Notes: generated from the sequence alone by a model not told the origin. A DNA stretch of 64,000 bases from Adiantum capillus-veneris (GCA_014529385.2 CM043943.1:154103092-154167091); one strand, 5' to 3'; counted from the stretch's first letter, positions 1-12,835 are shown. Program-made: numbers and translations.

Positions 1-1570
1 TTGTTTGCAAATACGGGATGGGGGAGATAGGGGATAACTTCGCGGAATTGATCTCCGTGTTTTTTGAACTAAAAACTCTACAAGATTCCATGGAGATGCC
101 CCATGGATGGCAAAGGATTGCAAAAATCTGAAAATTGTACAAAACGAGCATTGAACTTAAAAAGTTGGCATTTTCGAAGAGACATTAACCATCAAATGCC
201 TATGGCAAAAACTCGCTTGTATTTTCTAAATAAACTTGGCTGGTAGATAATTAATGAAAGTAGGAATTAAGGTTGATAAATAAATGAACCTGGAAATTAC
301 CAACTAGGAGTTTAAAAGAAATCTCAAGAGGTGATAGGGATAGCCCATTGCAAAACATAGATTTAACTAAGAGTTTTGAAGATTGTCTCAAAATTACCGA
401 GAACCAAGATGGATCTTCTTGGGACCAATTTGATTGAAAGACTGGCCCATTGAGAGGATTCTCTTGGGGAACTTGACGGAGGTTGGCCCTTTTTGTCTAG
501 GGCAGCATAACCGGCAAGTTGTTATAACTAGGTCATTCATGCATGAGGGATAAGGGATAAATGGGTTTGTTTTATTTTTGCCCGATTGGGTGAAGTACCC
601 GCGGTTTCTTATTGGAAAACTGCCATAATCCGGGTATGGCCTGATGCCAATAGTTAGATGAGAAGTTCATACTCAGGGAAGATGATGTGAATTTAATTAA
701 GGAAATTTTTAGACTTGGTTTCTTAAAAAGGAACTGGAAAGGCTAGGAATATAGGGGCTATCCTCTGCATCTGTCAAACCAGATAGTGCTATAACTCTTG
801 AAATAAAATGCTTAGGAAGGAATGATTAAATTAATTGATGAGCCTTTCCCAAACACTTAATTCTGAGAAATATTGTGAAGGTGATGCCATTTTGATGGCT
901 TGTAACCAATTATCTTGGTCCTGAATGGGGAAGCAAGATGAATTGGTTGAAACTAAATGTGTTGCATGATTAGTTAGGAAACTAGTTACAAGCTAATTAT
1001 AGTAGATAATGGAAAGGAAATGAATTTAAAAGTTTCTAAATAAGATCTGGTGGGAACAACCAGATGAATTTCCCTGAATGAGGGTATGCAACAAATTGCA
1101 TGCTTCTTGTTGTCTGATCATGTCTGATAGACTGCTATCTTCCTGATTTTGTAGTAGTTAAGTACTACCTCGGAAAGGGATTTTCATGAAATGGTTCGGT
1201 GGGTGGGCGGATCCGGAGGGTCAGATGGCCGGATGTTGATTTAAATTTTTATGTTAAATGCTAGGACTACTTGGGATAAAAATGGGTAATCGGGGACGAG
1301 CGAGACCAGGTAGGATTGCAAGATCCCTCTTCTTAGGGGAAAGTGATAACTACCGTGCCTGCTTGTCAGGAAAAAGGGGTTATTGCCATGAACCAAGGGA
1401 GAACAAGAAAGCAAGAGCAGATCCTCAAGTTAAAGATAAAGAGAATCAAAACTGAGGACCACGATTTTGGGTGCGTCCTGTCTGTGTGTCGGTCCCAAGT
1501 GGGAGGGATACCTGTAGATAGATCTACTTCATTCCCTGGAATGGTTTGGAGGACTGAGGGAAGTGAGTAG
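1..1570. other. no recognisable gene
   Basis: Only short ORFs of under about 75 codons are present and none resembles a family I know. The base composition is ordinary plant intergenic DNA. I see no LTR boundary, tandem repeat or RNA gene. It may be part of an older decayed element whose edge lies outside the window. Confidence 0.4.
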
Positions 1571-1661
1571 GGTTGAGTCTGGGTATGGCCCTCACAACCT
1601 GCCTACTGGTTGGAGCTGTTTTGAGCATCATATCGACCTTGCTTTCGTTGGGTTACTTTCT

Positions 1662-2256
1662 TCAGTGTCTGGCTTTTTGTCCACTCATTGACACTTGTTG
1701 GGAAATTTCATGGGCCTCCTCTGTGTTCTTTGCACCAACAATAGACACATTTCCACTGTGACAACCAATGGAATTCAAGAATACCTCCACCCTTTTGATC
1801 GCTTCCTGGGACTTTTCCAATGGCTTCATTATGAAAGCATAGTCAACGTGGAGCTTCAATAGACTATCAAAAATGCGCATGAATGCGTGTAATGTATAAA
1901 AATGTACATTCAATAGAGGAAATATTGGATTCCAAGCCTGGTCTTTCTGTGCACAGTCTGTGGCATTGAGCATGGGACATCTCAAAATAGACGCTTCCCA
2001 TTCTGTGCCTTCATCTTCCGATGTCACGACAGTCCACCAATCCTTGTTCTCCATCCCCTTGCCATGGAAGCATTGAACCAACCTTTGAAAAACTCTTGTG
2101 TGATTTTTGCCCGCTAGGTTTGTAACCTCGCATGCAAAATGGACAAGGCATGAGAGAAGAAGCCCCTTGTTTGCAGCCAAGAAAACACTTTATGGTCTTC
2201 AAGTCCCCACCTAAGTGCCACTCCACATCATAGCTACCAAAACCCTCAACCTCCAA
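1662..2256 (-). pseudogene. decayed transposon-like ORF with GGDLK...CPFC motif
   Basis: Two overlapping - strand frames together look like one protein broken by a frameshift near 2100-2180. The upstream frame (2256-2011) carries WHLGGDLKTIK followed by a C-x2-C pair in SLMPCPFC. The downstream frame (2180-1662) carries a WWTVV segment and a region with NVHFYTLHAFMRI. From memory, a GGD-x-K...CPxC arrangement occurs in multicopy transposon-associated ORFs of many eukaryotes, but I cannot name the superfamily. What is seen: the motif and the broken frame. What is inferred: a transposon origin. No terminal repeats were found around it. Confidence 0.4.
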
Positions 2257-2585
2257 CTTCTCACATGGAATTTGGGAGTGTATTACTTATGTGATTCATG
2301 GAGTTCTCCCAAAAATCCATGGAAGTACTCCATTGGTCTCTTTGGGAACCTCAATAGCACCCAACCATGAAATATCTTTCTCTGATTGCACACTAAAAGA
2401 CGGGGTGGGAGATGGCTCAGCTAAATCCCTTCACCTGGTTTTGCAAAAGGGCCCCATTCATTAGAGTGACACTTAGCCTCTGTAACTTTCCTTTCACTAT
2501 TTGACACTCATCGAATTTTAGCACAAAAGCAACCTTTATGCCAAGCACTGCAAAATAAATAGTGGCAAGACCTTAACTTCCAAGT

Positions 2586-3182
2586 CTATGATAAGAACAC
2601 AACCACAAGAAAGAAGTTTAGTGTGTCACCTTCTTTAGGTAACTCATAAAATCTAAGCATGGCTTGTTGAAGCCTTTTAAGGTCCACAAAAATATTATTC
2701 CACATTGTGTAAGGTAAGCCCTTCTCCGAAGGTCTTATGGAGTGTTTCTTACCTTTCCCCCTCGCCTTTGTTGTGCATGAAGCATAAAGCAAAGTTGGCA
2801 TTGTGTCCTCAATGTGTAGGTATGTCCCAATGCGGGAGAACACATCTTTGTTTGTGGCCTTCTTTGCAAGCTTGACCTTGGGAAATATATTTTCCACAAT
2901 GCCATGCTCTTTGAGGGAATCCTTTAGGAGTTGAGAAATAGCATGATAGGCTTTGATGTTGATCCCTGCCTCGTCACAAGCTTGTTGTACGCCATCTTCA
3001 CTAACCACATTTGTCAATTTGCGCATAAGGTCCTTGGTGACTGCATCCTTAATGTGCTTACCTCCAGGTGATTGTAAGATAGAAATCACATCATGGGTTT
3101 TGAAACAACTAGTGAGAAGTTTGACTCGATCATCTTGGCTTGTTCCACCGCATGCCTCCTGGATGAAGTTTCTAGCAACCAA
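2586..3182 (-). pseudogene. decayed ORF, probably N-terminal to the GGDLK ORF
   Basis: A 198-codon open frame on the same strand and directly upstream (in transcription order) of the GGDLK remnant. The protein is mostly helical and rich in Lys; a basic patch (KARGKGKKH) lies near residues 140-147. The C-terminal stretch leads without obvious gene structure toward 2256, with several stops between. I do not recognise a family. Because it is collinear with the 1662-2256 remnant I infer that both belong to one former gene, perhaps a transposase or its accessory protein. It has no clear start context. Confidence 0.35.
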
Positions 3183-3259
3183 TAAGATAAATGTTAGAAA
3201 ATAGTGTGAAGTAAGAATGTATCATTCAAGTAAATACCAAATCATGTTGTGGCTGTCAC

Positions 3260-3656
3260 TCATTGTTTGCGTGCTCCACCCAAATGTGCAAGGGTTTCAA
3301 TGGATGAACATGTGCATTTGCGTTCCCTTGCACCAAGGGGTGTTTCTTTCAAGTATGTGATGGTGTTGGAAAGCTTCATAATGTTGGAATCCTTTTCCTG
3401 CATTTGTTGTTGAGGAGTTTCAACCTCCCTCTCTGAAGAGGCAATACTATCTTGTAATGCCGTCGTTTTGAGATGAAGAGCTTGACATTGGTGTATCCAC
3501 ATATGCAAAGAAGCACCTGTACCCATACACAATTGCTTGCAATAGCCTAACAAGCCTTGCTTCTCCCATCCCAAGATATTGAAGAAATGTTGAAAGGCTA
3601 TTAAAAGATGGATGTAAGTGGCTTATAGGATCGTAAGGGTACAAATGGCCGTCCAC
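3260..3656 (-). pseudogene. short coiled-coil ORF fragment
   Basis: Two overlapping frames (3656-3447 and 3574-3260) that read into each other by a frameshift. The downstream part contains heptad-like residues (SSEREVETPQQQMQEKDSNI), suggesting a short coiled coil. It lies just upstream of the 2586-3182 ORF on the same strand and could be the N-terminal part of the same decayed gene. No family recognised. Confidence 0.25.
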
Positions 3657-3854
3657 CCAAATGTCAACATTTGTCTCACCGGCGGCGCGACGTCCTACGA
3701 TGACCTTTGATCACCCTCACATGTGGCCTTCGGTGAAAACACCATGGGTAAGCAAATATGCATGCTTTTGGTATGTGGAGTACATGGTGGTGGAAGTGAA
3801 CGATTTGTGATGTCCGTAAGCACCATGGCAGTTGTTGCGCGAGGAAGCAAAGGA

Positions 3855-4020
3855 TGAAAAGATAGAGGGGGAGGGGGAGGGAGAGGGAGAGGGAGAGGGA
3901 GGAAGGTGGGAGGAGAGAAGAGGGAAGAGAGAGATTGGGGAGGAGGAGGAAGGTCGGGACAGGGAGGGAGAGGGAAGGGAGAGAAGAGAGAGAGGAGGAG
4001 AGAGAGGAGGAGAGAACAAA
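3855..4020 (+). repeat. purine-rich GAGGGA/GA tract with G-runs
   Basis: About 165 bases are almost pure purine on the + strand, beginning with units of GAGGGG and GAGGGA and then AGAGAG. Several closely spaced runs of three or more G could form a G-quadruplex, and the homopurine strand could form a triplex. Long open frames across it in both directions are compositional artefacts. Confidence 0.8.
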
Positions 4021-4029
4021 GTGTTTTTT

Positions 4030-5580
4030 ACTTTTTGGGGGAAAAGACTCTAAGTAAATGAACTTTCAAAGCTTGTAGGTAAAAAAAAAGAGTCAAAAAA
4101 TGATTCTTGAATATGTATATATGTTGGGAGGGAGTTTTAGTAAAAAATAAGTAAAAATGAGCTTTTTGAAAAAAGTCAAATTTTGGCTCTTATTGACGCA
4201 TGTTTTTGCTGATGTGGCCAAACCCCTATACTTCCTTCACTTTTAAAAAGCTAGAGAGAGAAAGTAACCTTTTAGGTCCACATCTTACATTTGTCTTAAA
4301 AAAAGGCTAGAAAAGCCTACTCAAAACTACCTTCTTCAATGCCCTTGTCCCCTTAGCCCTACACAGCATTAGTCTTAATCCCTAAAAATTACGATTCCTT
4401 ACAAGGCCATGCAAAGTCCATATTTCTCCTAATGTTGGTTGTGTCATCCATTTATCTCTCTCTTTCTACTCTTCCTCTCTCTAATTTTGTGAAACATGCT
4501 AAATTATGTTAATCAGGTGATAGTGATTGGTTTAGTTGTAATCAAGTGTAATCCTACATAGCTAACTATTGTTCCATGTTTTCATATCTCTTTTTTTTAA
4601 CGTTTCTTAATTTTTTTTAATAGGAGGGAAACAACAAATTTTGAGAGGGGAATGTTTAAGCCAAAATTTGAATGTTTAGGTGCTAAATCGTACTCCGGGA
4701 ATACATGCGTAATAGTGGTCGCAATATTAGAGGTAAATTTCACGGTAATAATCACGGTAATATTTGAAGTGCAACCCCCCCCCCCTCTCTCTCTCTTCTT
4801 TCTCTAGCTAATTTTGGACCTTCTCTAGATACAAAACACGGTAAAAGACTGCAATAAACAATTAGAGATTTCCATAGAGTGACCTTTGAGTCAACAAAAT
4901 TGATCAACAACACGTTACTCAAGATTCTTACATTGTTTCACCTTTTAGGCAGCAACACGTACAAGTTCAAGAGATAAAAACCCTATCGATGAGGAGCTTT
5001 GCTATGTGGGAACCGTAGTTGGTATTTATGAACTCAAATTCCATGTTTGCAAGCGGGTAATAAGATTATGTAGATATACACAAATATAGATGCTATGAAC
5101 TTCAAAGTTTCTTCTAAGGAATTTTGAATATCTTATGTTCAAACATAGTGTATTGGAGATTGCTTGGTTTTGTGCTAAGTATAAAGGGGCTAGAGCCACA
5201 ATGAGACAAGATCCATTTGGTTTTTGGGCAGTTTACTCTTTAAAACGATTATGGACAACAGAAGAACCATAAATTTTGCTGGCACATTGTGAGCATGCAT
5301 TCTTCTACAATTCTCCAGATTCTCTCAGTCCATGGAGGCAAGTCGTGCCTGTCAATCCTCGAGGACGTTGAATATTTGGTACCACCAACTTAGATGGAAT
5401 CTCAGATGATGTAACTCAAGAGAAAAACCTGACTTCTACGCATTTCCATCTCCTATTAGCAGTAGCACTATAAGGGCCTTCTCCTAGCCCTTACGTAAGG
5501 CCAACACATCTAAGCCACCAACTTAAAAGATGAAAAAGAAAAAGAAAACAATAGAAAGAAAAAAAGTTTTGAAAAAAATT
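4030..5580. other. no recognisable gene
   Basis: AT-rich intergenic sequence. A C-run of about a dozen bases followed by a short CT tract lies near 4766-4790. I see no ORF of interest, LTR boundary or tandem array. Confidence 0.4.
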
Positions 5581-5589
5581 TGGGTTAAA

Positions 5590-5860
5590 TTAAGCACCAA
5601 AGTATACTCAAAAGACACTTCTGACTTATGCCATGGAACATGGATATAACCGATGCATAGGAAATTAGCTTTTCATTTTGAGAAAAATTAGCATAAAGGA
5701 TAAGATAAGATAAGGGAAAAGGAAAAAGAAAAAGATAAAGGAGAAAAGGAGAAGATAAGGATAAGGTGAGTAAGTTTTGATAAGTAAGATAAGTTATCAA
5801 AGAAAGATAAGCTATCAAGATAAGGAAGATAAGCTATCAAGATAAGTGAAAGCACTTATA
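5590..5860 (+). repeat. GATAAG-rich degenerate simple repeat
   Basis: Between about 5698 and 5846 the hexamer GATAAG and close variants recur many times, mixed with AAAGAAAAAG, in purine-rich DNA. It is followed by a TATA-like stretch (CTTATAAAAAATG near 5855) and a pyrimidine-rich leader (5885-6100). This could be a decayed promoter or LTR region with GATA-type sites, but no downstream gene is recognisable, so the promoter idea is weak. Confidence 0.5.
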
Positions 5861-6459
5861 AAAAATGTGTATGTAAAAGAGGGATTCTCTTCTCATTTTT
5901 CACTTCTCTCCTTCATTTTTGTCAAGGTGCAAACTTGAGAGTAAGCTTGAGAAATCCATAACCAAAACTCCTTCACACACACACCTCCTACACGCACACA
6001 TCTCTCCAAGAGAAGCCATGGCCAAAACCCTAATCAAGTTTGTCAAAACTTGATCTTCGTCTTCACACTACACTCTCCCTCTGAGTCTCTCCTAGTTCTC
6101 AATCTTTTCATAGCTTGAATTCCCTTTGCCTTTTACCATTCTCTCATTCCAAGTAGCCAAATTGGGGGTCTTCAAGCAAAGTGAAAGTCCGAATACATCC
6201 AAAGCAAGGAGAAGACTAGACCATACACACACTAAGGTAATGTTTTCTTGTTTTGTTTATGCTCTTGCACTTGCTTGAAAATGATTTCCTTTCATGTTTG
6301 AATAAATTTATGCTTAAGCTCTCATTTTTCCATAAGCAAGCCTTTTGCTTGGGAAGAAGAAATAACTACTTGTTTCCCTCTAATTATGGTTCATTACTAA
6401 TCAAACTAGCCATGCTGCTAACAACTAACCCCTATGTTATTTCAAGCTCCGTTGTTTCA

Positions 6460-6733
6460 GTTCTCTAGATTACCAGACTAATATGGCATAGCTAGGGAGA
6501 GTAGAAATTACTATCTTTAACCATAGGTGAGACTGAAGATCATACTTATATTTCCGTTCTCTAGATTACCATACTAATATGGCATAGGGAGAGTAGAAAG
6601 CAATCTCTTTAACCATAGGTGACTAGAGATTATACTTATATTTCATGTTCCGTTCTCTAGATTACCAGACTAATATGGCATAGAGAGAGTAGAAAGCACT
6701 CTCTTTAACCATAGGTGACTAGAGATCATACAA
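6460..6733 (+). repeat. three tandem copies of a ~96-bp unit
   Basis: Units begin at about 6460, 6556 and 6653, each opening with GTTCTCTAGATTACCA and containing TAATATGGCATAG...GAGAGTAGAAA and TTTAACCATAGGTGA. The copies differ by small substitutions and indels. No coding content. Confidence 0.85.
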
Positions 6734-8106
6734 AAATAGCATGCATGTTGGATGATAATTAATATCGATCCGTATCCTTAAACCCTGTCAAAAATATCTT
6801 AGAAGGGTTCTTCATAAATATTTACAGGTGCTTATCACAGGTGGTTTTGGCAGTGCAATAGTTCTTGCTTCTGACCGTGTGACTCGTGCAAGGCTATAGA
6901 GGCACTCATTTTCCTTGTCATTTGTATGCTAGAAACATTTGGTCCAACCCCTCAATGCTACTATGCATGCACACAAACATGAATTACATACATTGTAGAG
7001 AGAGAAAGAGAAGGAAGGAAACGCCCTCACACACCATGGCCAATGGTGTGGCCAGAAGAGATTAGAGATCTAGAATTCATCAATACAATTCCACATACAC
7101 ATAATCAATGCTAAGTGGATTATAAAGAAATAATGATCTAATTAAGCAGAATCAAGAGTTCAAAGGTAGCAAGTCCAAGAACCTCACGACCATTCATTCT
7201 ATAAAGAGAAAAGCTCACCCAAGAATGCCTTATCATTTTGCATAGGCTACTTTTATAGGCATGGACTCCAAGCCTTTTAACAATAGAATTAAATTGAGCC
7301 CTTTAGCCTATAGCTTATACAAAGTGGAACTCAAATGAGCCCATGAGCTACACAAAATAAATGGAAAATAGCATGGTGATCCTTTGCTTGTGCACGATTG
7401 ATGAAGTGTTAGCTATTGCTAACATTATCCCCTCCTAATATTGTCCATGTCCCCGTGTGCTACTGAAGCATAACAAAGAGACATGATGGAAAGTATCTCC
7501 TTAGAGGAATGTTGAACTGTCAAAAAGTATAACAAGTCATAAGTATCAAAGACCAACAAATATGAATAGGACATGAAGTACAAAGAAAGATCGTACAAAG
7601 TGAAATTTTGCTTCCAAAATATGGGTCTAATCATAGCCAAAGACTAAACACCCTAAAGCAAAAAAGACACATAAACTATTATGATAATTAAACCACTCAA
7701 AATTTCAAATTTGTGTATTTAACATAAGGAATTAATTATGAACCTAAGCTAATACAAGCTCATAAATCTACTAGCTTAAAAACCATATAATCATTCAACT
7801 ACAACACACAAGTCTATGCATGTCTATGGGTCATAAAGAAGCTCATAATTTTGTTAGTACATTGTCGCTTATCTTTTAATGAAGCTCGTGGAAATTTTTG
7901 TTTTAGCATTCATAGAAAAATAAAATCACATCACAAGGTGACCACCCCAAGGCAAGTGAAGCTATGACTCTTGACTACTTAAACCCTCAAGGAGGTTTTC
8001 AAAAGGCTACTAGCCGACCATGGCAACGGCTAATCCCTATTAGCCTAGGGAATCACTTTAGGGCCTTCACCAAGCAAGTCAAGGTGGTTCCCCTTGCCTT
8101 TTAAGT
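6734..8106. other. no recognisable gene
   Basis: AT-rich DNA without convincing ORFs. A run of short phrases resembles non-coding flanks of plant repeats, but no boundary pair was found. Confidence 0.4.
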
Positions 8107-8447
8107 GCTAATAAGACGCTATCCCTAACATAGACACAAACTTAAACATAAAGATATGATTTTTCAATGTGTCTTGGTAGCCTTTTTGCTACTATTTTTG
8201 GACACTTTTTTTCCATTATTTTTATTTTTAATCAAATTTTTATTGCTTCCGCAATGAAAGATGCTTATGAAAAAGGCGCTAATAAGGCGCTAGCCCTAAC
8301 ATAGACACAAACTTAAACATTAAGATATGATTTCCAATGTGTCTTGGTAGCCTTTTTGCTACTATTTTTGGACACTTTTTTGCCATTATTTTTATTTTTA
8401 ATCAATTTTTTATTGCTTCCGCAATGAAAGATGCTTATGAAAAATTG
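8107..8447 (+). repeat. two tandem copies of a ~171-bp unit
   Basis: The first copy starts near 8107 (GCTAATAAGACGCT) and the second near 8278 (GCTAATAAGGCGCT). Both run through a CTTGGTAGCCTTTTTGCTAC segment to GCAATGAAAGATGCTTATGA. They are nearly identical by eye, so the duplication is fairly recent. Non-coding. Confidence 0.85.
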
Positions 8448-8501
8448 ACTAAGGGAATAAAGCCTAACCATAGCCCTAGATCACATTAGAAATGAGTGAA
8501 A

Positions 8502-8639
8502 TATTAAGGTGATCATTAAGAGTCTAGGACTAGCAAGAAATGAACATATATTAACCTAAGGTCAAGGCCAATTAAGGTGATCATTAAGAGTCTAGGACTA
8601 ACAAGAAATGAACCTATATTAACATAAGGTCAAGGACAA
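8502..8639 (+). repeat. two tandem copies of a 69-bp unit
   Basis: Copies start at about 8502 and 8571 with ATTAAGGTGATCATTAAGAG and end with TAAGGTCAAGG. Only a few bases differ. Sequence from 8640 to about 9300 that follows shows nothing recognisable. Confidence 0.85.
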
Positions 8640-9429
8640 TTACCCATTATTAACACAAATATAGCCAAATTTCTAATGAGTTTAATTTTTGTAAAGCCAA
8701 GAGTTGAAACTTTAGTGTACATTTGGCATTGAAAATGAAAGGAACCATAGCTAGAAGAAAATTTACTTAATATATGCATAAGGAATGGAGAGGTGAACGA
8801 AAGAGTAATGTCACAAAAGGATTCCACCTATTCAAGCTCTTTTGAACATCCTTCATCCTTGAGCAAGCATCCACTCGTTGTGGGTAGAGGCCTCTTGATT
8901 TGTTTATTGCAAACCAAGATTCTTGAAGCCAACTGTTAGCAAACACAAGTTCATAAGACCATTTATTGAAAGACAAAACACACAAATGTTTTTATATGTA
9001 GGGTCCTAAATACCCAAATATGCAAAAGGGAAAAAAATCCTAGGGAAAAAAAGTACCTTTGTTACACACATGATGCTCTATGATAGCAAATGTATGCATA
9101 CACATCAGAAAATGAGAGACAGAACACTTCTATATAATCAAAATTTGCAATGTCAAATCCTCTCATGCATGATTAAAAGTTGATTAATACTAGCTCAAAT
9201 GGAACGTGAAAGTTTAGATCAAGTTGTAAGCTAGAAATAATGAAATTCTAAATGAAATGAAGTGGATATTGAAAGCCAAAATTTGCAATTTAAAGCTCTT
9301 AGGGACTATACAAAGCCCTTTGGTATTGTGAAGGACCATTGCCATAAAACAAAATGGCGGATCTGGTACTGTCCGTCTCCTTTTGACTCATAGTAGAACT
9401 CCATGTAGAAGAGTACCCATATGGGCACT

Positions 9430-10140
9430 TTGCAAATTCTTTGGGGATAAATAAGTATGATTTGGTACTATACATGGAGTAGGTTTGGTATTGCAGAAAG
9501 AATCTGGTACTACACAATTAGGCTTTGGAAAAATAGAGTGAGGCTTTGGTACTTTATAGATATATTATCTCCATATTTGGTACTTCCATTAGGCTTTTGG
9601 TACTATGTACAACCATTGGCATGCAGGAGAGTACCAAATTGGGTAGTTTATAGAGGCTTGGGTACTACACAAAGACCTTTGGTACTATGGATGACCATTT
9701 CCATTCATATAACAAAAAGATGGGTACTTTGCAAATGCTTTGGTACTATACAAAGAGTAGGTTTGATAGTGTACAAACTTGGTACTACACAATTAGGCTT
9801 TGGTAAAATAGAGAGAGGCTTTGGTACTCTATAGATAGGCTTTGGTGTCTTTAGGGAAGGAAAAGGTATTATACAAAGGCTTTGGTACTCTATAGATAGG
9901 TTGTGGAACTACTAGTAAACGGTTGAACACCAAATGTGGCATTGCACAGGGGCTTTGGTTCTATACAAGACAAATTTGGAACTACATAGGAATGCACTAA
10001 TACTATATATAGCCTTTGTCACACCCACTGCCATATGGAAGACTACCAAATTTGGTACTATCTTGACCAAATCAGCCTTAAGGATTGTCAAACAAATTAC
10101 AATTGCTAAGAGCTTTTGGTACCTGAGAGTCATCGAGTAG
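9430..10140 (+). repeat. diffuse array of short TTTGGTACTA-like units
   Basis: The phrases TTTGGTACTATACAA, GGCTTTGGTAC and TACTACACAATTAGG recur at irregular spacing through about 700 bases, with occasional longer echoes (AATTAGGCTTTGG...AGAG near 9510 and again near 9790). It behaves like a decayed minisatellite rather than coding DNA; the 125-codon open frame across it is a by-product of the repeated unit. Confidence 0.65.
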
Positions 10141-10383
10141 ATGCACAAGATGTTTGACGACACTTTTCCTTCCAATTCTCTTATTGCATATGTCCTTCTT
10201 TAGGTGAAACTCTAGTCTCTAATGTCCAAAAGGCATGCACCAAATCTCTTGTTTCACTGGTGATAGTGGTTCCTCAAGGCAATTGTCTCTCACAAGCACT
10301 CAATGGCAACACTTCATCCTCATCTTTATTCTCCAACCTTGAACTTACAGCAACTACATTCCTTCAATGGTGGATACCCAAGA

Positions 10384-10582
10384 TTTTGGGGTGTAGGCCA
10401 TGTGGCCGTGGGAAACCACCCTTACTTACTATTTTCCCTAATCAATATAGGAAGATAAAGTGAGAGAGTCGACTAACTCTCTCACTTTCCTCTCCACTAA
10501 CCTACTATAGTGTGCTTCACCTCCTTCCCCCTTTTCCTTCCCTCTCTTGCACATTCCACACATGCACACTCCGTCCCCATCA
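10384..10582 (+). repeat. 5' LTR of copia element C
   Basis: Matches 55642-55840 over its full length and ends in CCCCATCA immediately before the primer site. Its first bases (TTTTGGGG) are altered compared with TGTTGGGG in the 3' copy. It contains a pyrimidine-rich stretch (TCTCTCACTTTCCTC) and a CT-rich end. Confidence 0.9.
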
Positions 10583-10583
10583 A

Positions 10584-10597
10584 TTGGTATCAAAGCT
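10584..10597 (+). other. primer binding site of element C (tRNA-Met type)
   Basis: TTGGTATCAAAGCTC lies one or two bases after the LTR end. It differs by one base from TGGTATCAGAGC, the usual plant initiator tRNA-Met primer site. Confidence 0.85.
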
Positions 10598-10951
10598 CAG
10601 GTCGGAGCTCGGAGCTCGAGAGTTTGGAGCTCGAGAGAGGGAGTCAAAAGAAAGCGCGAGCTTCGAGCTTGAGAGAAAGCTCGAAGGAGGAGAAAAAAGA
10701 GAAAATTGGGCTTTCAACATCAGAGCCGTGAGCACAAAAGGAGCAAGGAAATTGGTGAGCTTTCTGCAGTAGGGCACATTGGGAAATTTGAGCTTGAATT
10801 GGGGGGGGAACTCGAACTCTGCAGCGCTACAAAGGGGAATCGAGCTAAGCAGTCAGGCAAGGGAATCCAGAGCCTGGGAGCTCATAGGCTAGGAATTGGG
10901 GCAGCAAACTTGAGCAACCAGTTGAGAGCAAGTCTAGATGGCAACATGTTG

Positions 10952-11088
<137 letters not shown>

Positions 11089-11177
11089 GAGCAGCAGCTC
11101 GGCAAGTAGCGGGCATCTCGGTAGAATTGAATTTGCAAGCAAGGAATGGGGCTTGGCAGCACTGAGAACTCACAAGC

Positions 11178-11179
<2 letters not shown>

Positions 11180-11266
<87 letters not shown>
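11180..11266 (+). repeat. (CA)n microsatellite
   Basis: Pure CA repeat about 87 bases long. Both CA tracts of the leader are followed by ACTCG, so they may descend from one duplicated segment. Confidence 0.95.
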
Positions 11267-11268
<2 letters not shown>

Positions 11269-12667
11269 GTCAGGTTCGCAAAACTCGATAGCACTCAGAA
11301 CAAAGAGATAAAATCGTGTATAGAGTCGCAACTCTGAAGCCATGACATTGAGCAAGAAATTCAGGCAGTTATCGAGCTTGGTGAATTGCAAGACCAAGTT
11401 GGATTTGCAGTGAATAGGCAACAAGCAAGCAAAGCCTTAATTAGGCAAACACAAAATTAACAAGGAAAACTCGAAAGAGAGAGCGTACGTGCGTACACTC
11501 AGTGCACTACGCACACATGGACGAGTAAGCCCGAGCATCCCCCGGCATCGGCCCATTTCTTTGGTTTTTTTTTTTAACTTCAAATTTCATTGTCTTGACA
11601 TCAGTTTTGACACCGATCCGACTCGGCCTCTACGGCCAAACACTGGCTTTGAGCATAGGCCTCTATGACTATTTGGCTAGCCACTCCCGTCCAGCGGTGG
11701 GAGATGACACCGACATCAGCAATTTACTGCTCCGGTTTCACCGAAGGACATTTTCCCACGATCAACAGCTGTACTTGCCATGCACATGGGTGAGGTGCCT
11801 CTATCATAGAGGAGTGACACCCGACATCGGCATCGAGCACAGCGATCACGCTGTACAATACAATTTTTGGCTATGACACCTTTGGTGGCTATTTGATTAG
11901 CGTATTTCTATCCGACGGCGGAAATCGATACATAGCGACACTAACACGTAGGTTACAAAATGGTTACAAGGGGTTTTTCAACCTATTCACACACAAATTC
12001 TCCAGATTACCAGACACAACGCTTTCATAGGTAATTTGGTAGTCATTTTGATAGCAGATTCTCTACAGACATATGCGTTGACAGATGCATTTTGTTGTGA
12101 ACACACCTAGCATTACTAAGCTCTTTTGAGAGTAGACCCACAGGGATACTTTTACTGCATGCACCAGTTCTTAGTGCCTGTTTGAGTGCGGTTTACTCAT
12201 GTACATTGAGTTGCGGATACTGCTCACTGTACTACGTGTAGAGCTATTTTTGGCTATTCGATAGTTTTTCTTGGTCGTTTCTGAGACTCGGATCGGAAGA
12301 GCCCTTTTTGAGAGTTGAGCTAGTCCATTTGTGTCTGCATTAGCTTTTGGAGGGCTGATAGCGTGAGGTTTTCTTTGAGCTGGGGTGTGCTCTAATGTTG
12401 AGACACCTTCGGTGATACAGGTAGCCGGAGTTCCTCATTTTTTGGTACCCTCGCCATAGGATATGTATATGGACGGGTTTTTGTGCTTTTGATGCCAAGT
12501 TGGCGGTCACACAATAGTGGTTTTGTGCAGTACATGCTCAGTTAGTGTAGTTGGCACATTTATGTGTATTTTGAGTTGAGTTTTGACTGCTCATATAAAG
12601 GAGGCTGTGATCAAATTTGTGCAGCTTCTCGCCATAGTTTGGCACCTATCAAAACCTCTTGTCAGCG

Positions 12668-12835
12668 ATGGCTTCTTCTTCAAAAAAGGAGGAGTATTTT
12701 ATTCGTAAGTTCGATGGCAGCAACTTCACCATGTGGAAAGAGCGCATGAAATTATATTTTTTTACAAACAAAGGCCTATTAGAACCGTTGAAAGAACGTG
12801 CAGAGGATAATGACTATATGCAAGCTCAGTGGGAG
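12668..12835 (+). pseudogene. gag: copia gag, N-terminal part, cut by element B
   Basis: Starts at MASSSKKEEY and runs in frame to the LTR of element B at 12836. It contains KFDGSNFTMWKERMKLYF, the typical start of plant copia Gag (UBN2/DUF4219-type: F-x-G-x-N-F-x-x-W). The remainder resumes at about 51297. The start is chosen because this Met directly precedes the conserved region; an upstream in-frame non-ATG extension is unlikely. Confidence 0.85.

Noticed and set aside
5855-6240. Promoter and first exon of a host gene after the GATAAG cluster
   Set aside because: A TATA-like box and pyrimidine-rich leader are present, but no coding sequence of any family follows.
9934-10140. Small ORFs in the TTTGGTACTA field
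   Set aside because: They follow the repeat unit and have no independent support.
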